The notes beneath the pieces were generated by a model, which was not told the origin of the DNA, did not search any database, and worked only from the letters and a program-made list of their open reading frames with translations. Source: Pleurocapsa sp. MO_226.B13 (GTDB lineage: Bacteria; Cyanobacteriota; Cyanobacteriia; Cyanobacteriales; Xenococcaceae). From it: DNA of 8,706 nucleotides. A program made the position numbers and the translations under genes. Shown piece by piece: positions 5,707-8,706 of the stretch. Within the stretch, counting starts at the first letter, position 1. Every line of letters begins with the position of its first letter. The stretch spans positions 1 through 8,706 of the forward strand of contig JASJEI010000462.1 of the NCBI GenBank assembly GCA_030064795.1, in the 5' to 3' direction.

Positions 5707-5730
5707 AGATAGAGTTATTTACCTCTATCT
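5707..5730. repeat. Perfect 8-bp inverted repeat upstream of the ABC1 kinase gene
   Basis: AGATAGAG (5707-5714) and CTCTATCT (5723-5730) are exact complements around the 8-base spacer TTATTTAC. No T-run follows, so it is not an intrinsic terminator. It lies 46 bp before the kinase start and just ahead of TACAAT (5736-5741), a possible -10 element. An operator dyad or a 5' leader stem-loop are both possible. Confidence 0.5.
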
Positions 5731-5776
5731 CTTGTTACAATAATTTACAAAAGTTGTCAGCGTCAGTCATAAATTC

Positions 5777-7732
5777 ATGCCACAACAGACATTATCATCT
5801 AAACTAAATACCATTACGGTTGAATCCCAGACAATCGATACTTACGAAGATACGGATTTGGCATACGACGAACCGAATGCCGACTGGCGTTACAACCCAG
5901 AAACCAACAATGCCAAATATCGCAATCGTCCTTTTGCCGTAATAGGAAGATTAATTAGTATTTTATTTCCCTTTACCAGTTTTGCTCTAGGAGTATGGTG
6001 GGACAATTTTACGGGAAACTCGGTTATCAAACAGCAGAAAAGAGCGCGTCAGTTAATTAGAATCTTGACCAAACTCGGCCCTGCTTATATTAAGATTGGT
6101 CAGGCTCTCTCTACTAGACCTGATGTCGTTCCTCCTACCTATTTAGAGGAGTTAACTACTCTACAAGATAAAATTCCCTCTTTTCCTAACGAAGTGGCAT
6201 TTCGCTTTATTAAAGAAGAATTGGGCAAACGACCAGAAGAAATCTATGCCGAACTTTCTCCTCAGCCAATTGCAGCAGCTTCTTTAGGGCAAGTATACAA
6301 GGGTAGATTAAAAACTGGAGAAGAAGTAGCCGTTAAGGTACAGCGTCCTGACTTAAATCGTCGCATCACTCTAGATATCTACATCATGAGAATGTTAGCT
6401 GGTTGGGTACAGGATAATATCAAGCAAGTACGTTCCAATCTGCGGGCAATCATTGATGAGTTAGCCGAACGTATTTTTGAAGAAACCAACTACAACCAGG
6501 AAGGACGCAACGCCGATAAATTTAAACAACTTTACGGCTATATGGAAGAAATTTATATCCCCAAAATCTATTGGGAATATACTGGTAAGCGCGTCCTGAC
6601 CATGGAGTGGATCGAGGGGACAAAGCTAACTGATATTGATGCCGTTCAAGCCTTGGGAATTAATGCCACTCAGTTAGTAGAGGTGGGAGTAGAATGTTCC
6701 CTCAGACAATTGTTAGAACATGGTTTCTTTCATGCCGATCCTCATCCTGGTAACTTGTTGGCGATGGCAGATGGTAGATTGGCTTATCTCGATTTTGGCA
6801 TGATGAGTCGAATTAAACCCTACCAAAGATATGGTTTGATCGAAGCAGTAGTCCACTTGGTCAATCGTGATTTTGAATCCTTAGCAGAAGACTACATAAA
6901 ATTAGATTTCTTGACTCCAGATACCAATTTAGAACCGATTATTCCTGCTTTAGCTAATGTTTTTGGTAATGCTTTAGGAGCGAGTGTAGCAGAATTAAAC
7001 TTCAAAAGCATCACCGATCAGATGTCGGCAATGATGTATGAGTTTCCCTTTACCGTACCCGCATACTATGCCTTGATCATCCGTTCGATGGTAACTCTAG
7101 AGGGGATTGCGATCGGAATTGAGCCAAATTTTAAAGTCTTGAGCAAGGCTTATCCCTATATTGCCAAACGTCTACTAACCGATCCTGCACCTGAATTACG
7201 GGCATCTCTTAAAGACTTGTTATTTAAGGAAGAAGGCTTCCGTTGGCATCGTTTAGAAAACCTCCTGAGAAACGCTACAGATTCAAGAGATTATGATTTT
7301 GATGGCGTAGTCGATCAGGCTCTAGATTATTTATACAGCGATCGCGGTACATTTATTCGAGAAAAAATTGCTCAGGAACTAGTCAACGTCATCGACAATT
7401 TTGGACGCAGAACTTTATTTAATCTTTCTACCACTTTCCGTCAGCAGGTAGGGTTAGCAGTAAGGGAAACTCCCACCGAATTTAGGGAAGACTCTTACAC
7501 CATGACTCACCTAAGAAACATCGTCGGAATTTTGCAACAAACCCCAGGATTCGATCTTACTCGCTTGATCTCTGTGGTGACGAAAATAGTCGCCAAACCC
7601 GAAACTCAACAGATGGGACAAAAAGTCGCCGAAGGACTAGCTCAAAAAATGGCAGCTAGGTTGATTAGGAACTTGTTAATCGAAGAAACCAAGTCTCAAC
7701 CTCAGCCAGCATTGCCAGCAATGTCTCGTTAA
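5777..7732 (+). CDS. ABC1/AarF/UbiB-family atypical protein kinase (ABC1K)
   Basis: Members of this ADCK/COQ8-like family are atypical kinases or ATPases tied to quinone and isoprenoid lipid metabolism. In cyanobacteria and plastids they are linked to prenylquinones, tocopherol and photosynthetic membranes. The 651-residue product carries the full set of family motifs: KxGQ as KIGQALSTRPD (106-116); the alanine-rich nucleotide loop AAAS (166-169) in place of a glycine-rich loop; the VAVK lysine (Lys187); the NQEGRNADKF segment (240-249) after the EExxY helix; the catalytic loop HADPHPGN (319-326, Asp321, Asn326); and the metal-binding DFG (339-341). All key residues are present, so it should be active. 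Residues 1-80 form a variable N-terminal part with a hydrophobic stretch at about 53-74, and residues from about 460 are a long C-terminal extension as in cyanobacterial and plastid members. The start has no clear Shine-Dalgarno sequence. It is a single-gene unit closed by a terminator. Its exact substrate cannot be read. Confidence 0.93.
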   Translation: MPQQTLSSKLNTITVESQTIDTYEDTDLAYDEPNADWRYNPETNNAKYRNRPFAVIGRLISILFPFTSFALGVWWDNFTGNSVIKQQKRARQLIRILTKLGPAYIKIGQALSTRPDVVPPTYLEELTTLQDKIPSFPNEVAFRFIKEELGKRPEEIYAELSPQPIAAASLGQVYKGRLKTGEEVAVKVQRPDLNRRITLDIYIMRMLAGWVQDNIKQVRSNLRAIIDELAERIFEETNYNQEGRNADKFKQLYGYMEEIYIPKIYWEYTGKRVLTMEWIEGTKLTDIDAVQALGINATQLVEVGVECSLRQLLEHGFFHADPHPGNLLAMADGRLAYLDFGMMSRIKPYQRYGLIEAVVHLVNRDFESLAEDYIKLDFLTPDTNLEPIIPALANVFGNALGASVAELNFKSITDQMSAMMYEFPFTVPAYYALIIRSMVTLEGIAIGIEPNFKVLSKAYPYIAKRLLTDPAPELRASLKDLLFKEEGFRWHRLENLLRNATDSRDYDFDGVVDQALDYLYSDRGTFIREKIAQELVNVIDNFGRRTLFNLSTTFRQQVGLAVRETPTEFREDSYTMTHLRNIVGILQQTPGFDLTRLISVVTKIVAKPETQQMGQKVAEGLAQKMAARLIRNLLIEETKSQPQPALPAMSR

Positions 7733-7761
7733 GATCGCGAAATTAGTCAATTAAAGAATTG

Positions 7762-7799
7762 GGGAACTAGGGGAAGATATTCTCTGTTCCCTTTTTTTT
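7762..7799 (+). terminator. Intrinsic terminator of the ABC1 kinase gene
   Basis: GGGAAC (7762-7767) pairs with GTTCCC (7786-7791). An alternative inner pairing is GGGAA (7771-7775) with TTCCC (7787-7791). Either stem is followed directly by eight T residues (7792-7799), 30 bases after the kinase stop. This is the only clear rho-independent terminator in the window. Confidence 0.75.
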
Positions 7800-8123
7800 G
7801 TCTTAATTTTCCAACTCAATTTGGTATTAATAAAACATAATCGTAGTATTAAGTGTTTAGTAATCCTTGATGTTGTACCTAAAAAAACATCTACACGACT
7901 TGGCAAAATTCCAGGGCAAACGCATCTAAATTAGAAGAAAAAAGCAGTTAGAATGAATTTATTAAAATCAACTTATCAGATAAGTTGAAACAAGCCAAAA
8001 AAAACCTTTATTTAAGAGAAACAAAGGTATATAAAGCAAATTTTGGCAGCTCAAAGTTATGCCTTATTCTCCAACTGGCAGAACAAACATATTAGAGTTT
8101 ATTAAGAGTGGTTGTGCAGCTTG
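7800..8123. other. AT-rich region between the kinase gene and the transposase remnant
   Basis: No gene is called here. A 22-codon frame at 8059-8127 (plus strand, MPYSPTGRTNILEFIKSG...) has no ribosome site and ends in a TAA that overlaps the transposase stop on the other strand within TTAA. It could be the start of a gene cut by the insertion or chance. A minus-strand frame at 7891-7947 encodes about 18 residues (NLDAFALEFCQVV before the stop), possibly a remnant but not identifiable. A perfect palindrome lies at 7969-7987. I see no terminal inverted repeat that would mark the end of the insertion sequence. Confidence 0.4.
7969..7987. repeat. Perfect 19-bp palindrome
   Basis: CAACTTATC-A-GATAAGTTG is an exact 9-1-9 inverted repeat. 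It is not followed by a T-run on the plus strand; on the minus strand it is followed by ATTTTAAT, too weak for a confident terminator call. It may be a protein-binding dyad or a leftover of the neighbouring mobile-element zone. Confidence 0.6.
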
Positions 8124-8591
8124 TTAAATACCCAAAACCTTAGCCAGATAATTATTATCCCAAGCCGCCTTGAGTCTTTTATTCGCTACACCGATTTTCA
8201 CCGACTTTTCTTGGTCAAGAAGATTTAGGGACATCTTTCTTAATTGAGCTAGGTTTTCAGGGGCATTCTGGGAGCGAACTGGACAATCATCCTCTTTAAA
8301 TGCCACATCTAAGACCCAATGAACATTGTTTTCCACTCCCCAATGACTGCCCACAGCATGGGCTAACATTTGAGCATTACAGCTAAAACTATTGAGATAG
8401 TAACGTTTAGAAGTACTTGTTTCGGTGCCGATTTTTCTGACAGATTCTACTAGACCAATACTTTGAAGTCCAACCCATTGCTCTTCGTCAAAAAACAACT
8501 CTGTCACTGGCATTGTCCAATAGCGTCGTATCTCCGTTCGCCCATGACCCGAGAGAAATCCTGGACAATTATAGACAGTCTTGTTATTAAG
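8124..8591 (-). pseudogene. ISAs1-family transposase, C-terminal fragment
   Basis: The readable frame runs from the stop at 8124 up to a TAA at 8592-8594. Recognisable similarity begins at about 8549 with GHGRTEIRRYW and continues through WVGLQSIGLVESVR, HWGVENNVHWVLDVAFKEDDC, SQNAPENLAQLRKMSLNLL and KRLKAAWDNNYLAKVLGI. This is the C-terminal part of ISAs1 transposases, including the glutamate of the DDE triad in HWGVEN. Complete members have roughly 370 residues; only about 140 are left here. The N-terminal part with the two catalytic aspartates is absent and the preceding codons (8550-8591) look unrelated. A Met at 8513 could start a 129-residue product, but it cannot be an active transposase. 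The break near 8550 suggests internal deletion or a second insertion. The remnant shows that this locus has received mobile DNA. Confidence 0.88.
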
Positions 8592-8706
8592 TTATCTGTC
8601 TGTGCCGAGAATTATCGTTTTTGAAGACGAAAGAGAAATTAAAAATTAGGGGGTCTTTATATCTAAGTTATCCGTATATGCCGAGGTTTATCGGTTCAGT
8701 AAGACC
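8578..8706. repeat. Two diverged direct repeats upstream of the transposase fragment
   Basis: Bases 8588-8617 and 8664-8693 match at 25 of 30 positions (TAAGTTATC, GCCGAG and TTATCG are shared), 76 bp apart. Similarity extends left into GTCTT (8578 and 8653) with a one-base length difference. The second copy contains CCGA/TCGG (8681-8684 and 8691-8694), a short dyad. They lie where the missing 5' half or the end of the insertion sequence should be, so they may be subterminal transposase-binding repeats or part of another element. The window ends before this can be decided. Confidence 0.6.

Noticed and set aside
7891..7947. Minus-strand frame encoding NLDAFALEFCQVV as a gene end
   Set aside because: It is only about 18 codons between two stops, has no start, and could not be assigned to any family.

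Overview
The window reads as chromosomal DNA of a cyanobacterium. The palindrome GCGATCGC (the HIP1 motif that is over-represented in many cyanobacteria) occurs about eight times, for example near 176, 2045, 2354, 3356, 3715, 4350, 4587 and 7338. The intergenic DNA is AT-rich and carries short repeats in strict 7-bp steps, as described for cyanobacterial STRR sequences. The gene families (RTX repeat protein, hexameric glutamate dehydrogenase, PadR regulator, HlyD-type adaptor, ABC1/AarF kinase, ISAs1 transposase remnant) are all common in large-genome cyanobacteria. The genus cannot be fixed from this sequence.

Layout from left to right. Positions 1-109 hold a candidate small inverted-repeat element with a heptamer array in its centre. 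A minus-strand gene (134-586) encodes an unrecognised, extremely charged Arg/Glu/Asp/Tyr-rich protein with an 18-residue tandem duplication. After a heptamer-filled gap comes a minus-strand RTX-type calcium-binding repeat protein (764-1558). A 396-bp AT-rich spacer separates it from the divergent gene gdhA (1955-3256). gdhA converges on a PadR regulator (3334-3873), and the space between their stops is almost entirely a heptamer array. The PadR gene diverges from a HlyD/RND-type membrane-fusion (efflux adaptor) gene (4032-5363). Their 158-bp shared spacer carries three copies of a TTG(T/G)ATAT motif that may be operators.

The 413 bp after the adaptor gene hold a GC-rich block with several complementary segments (possible structured RNA or mobile-element scar), another long heptamer array, and a perfect 8-bp stem-loop in front of the ABC1-family kinase gene (5777-7732). 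That gene ends in a good intrinsic terminator. The right edge is a decayed mobile-element zone: the C-terminal third of an ISAs1-family transposase (8124 to about 8549, minus strand) whose upstream half is missing, followed by two diverged direct repeats 76 bp apart.

How the genes work together: the only clear functional pair is PadR plus the efflux adaptor, where the regulator probably controls itself and the adaptor. No RND or ABC permease for the adaptor is present in the window. The other genes look like independent transcription units. The most unusual aspect is not a gene cluster: nearly every non-coding gap on the left two thirds is built of degenerate 7-bp units kept in a single phase, even where the unit sequence changes. 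I did not find a convincing new multi-gene system.
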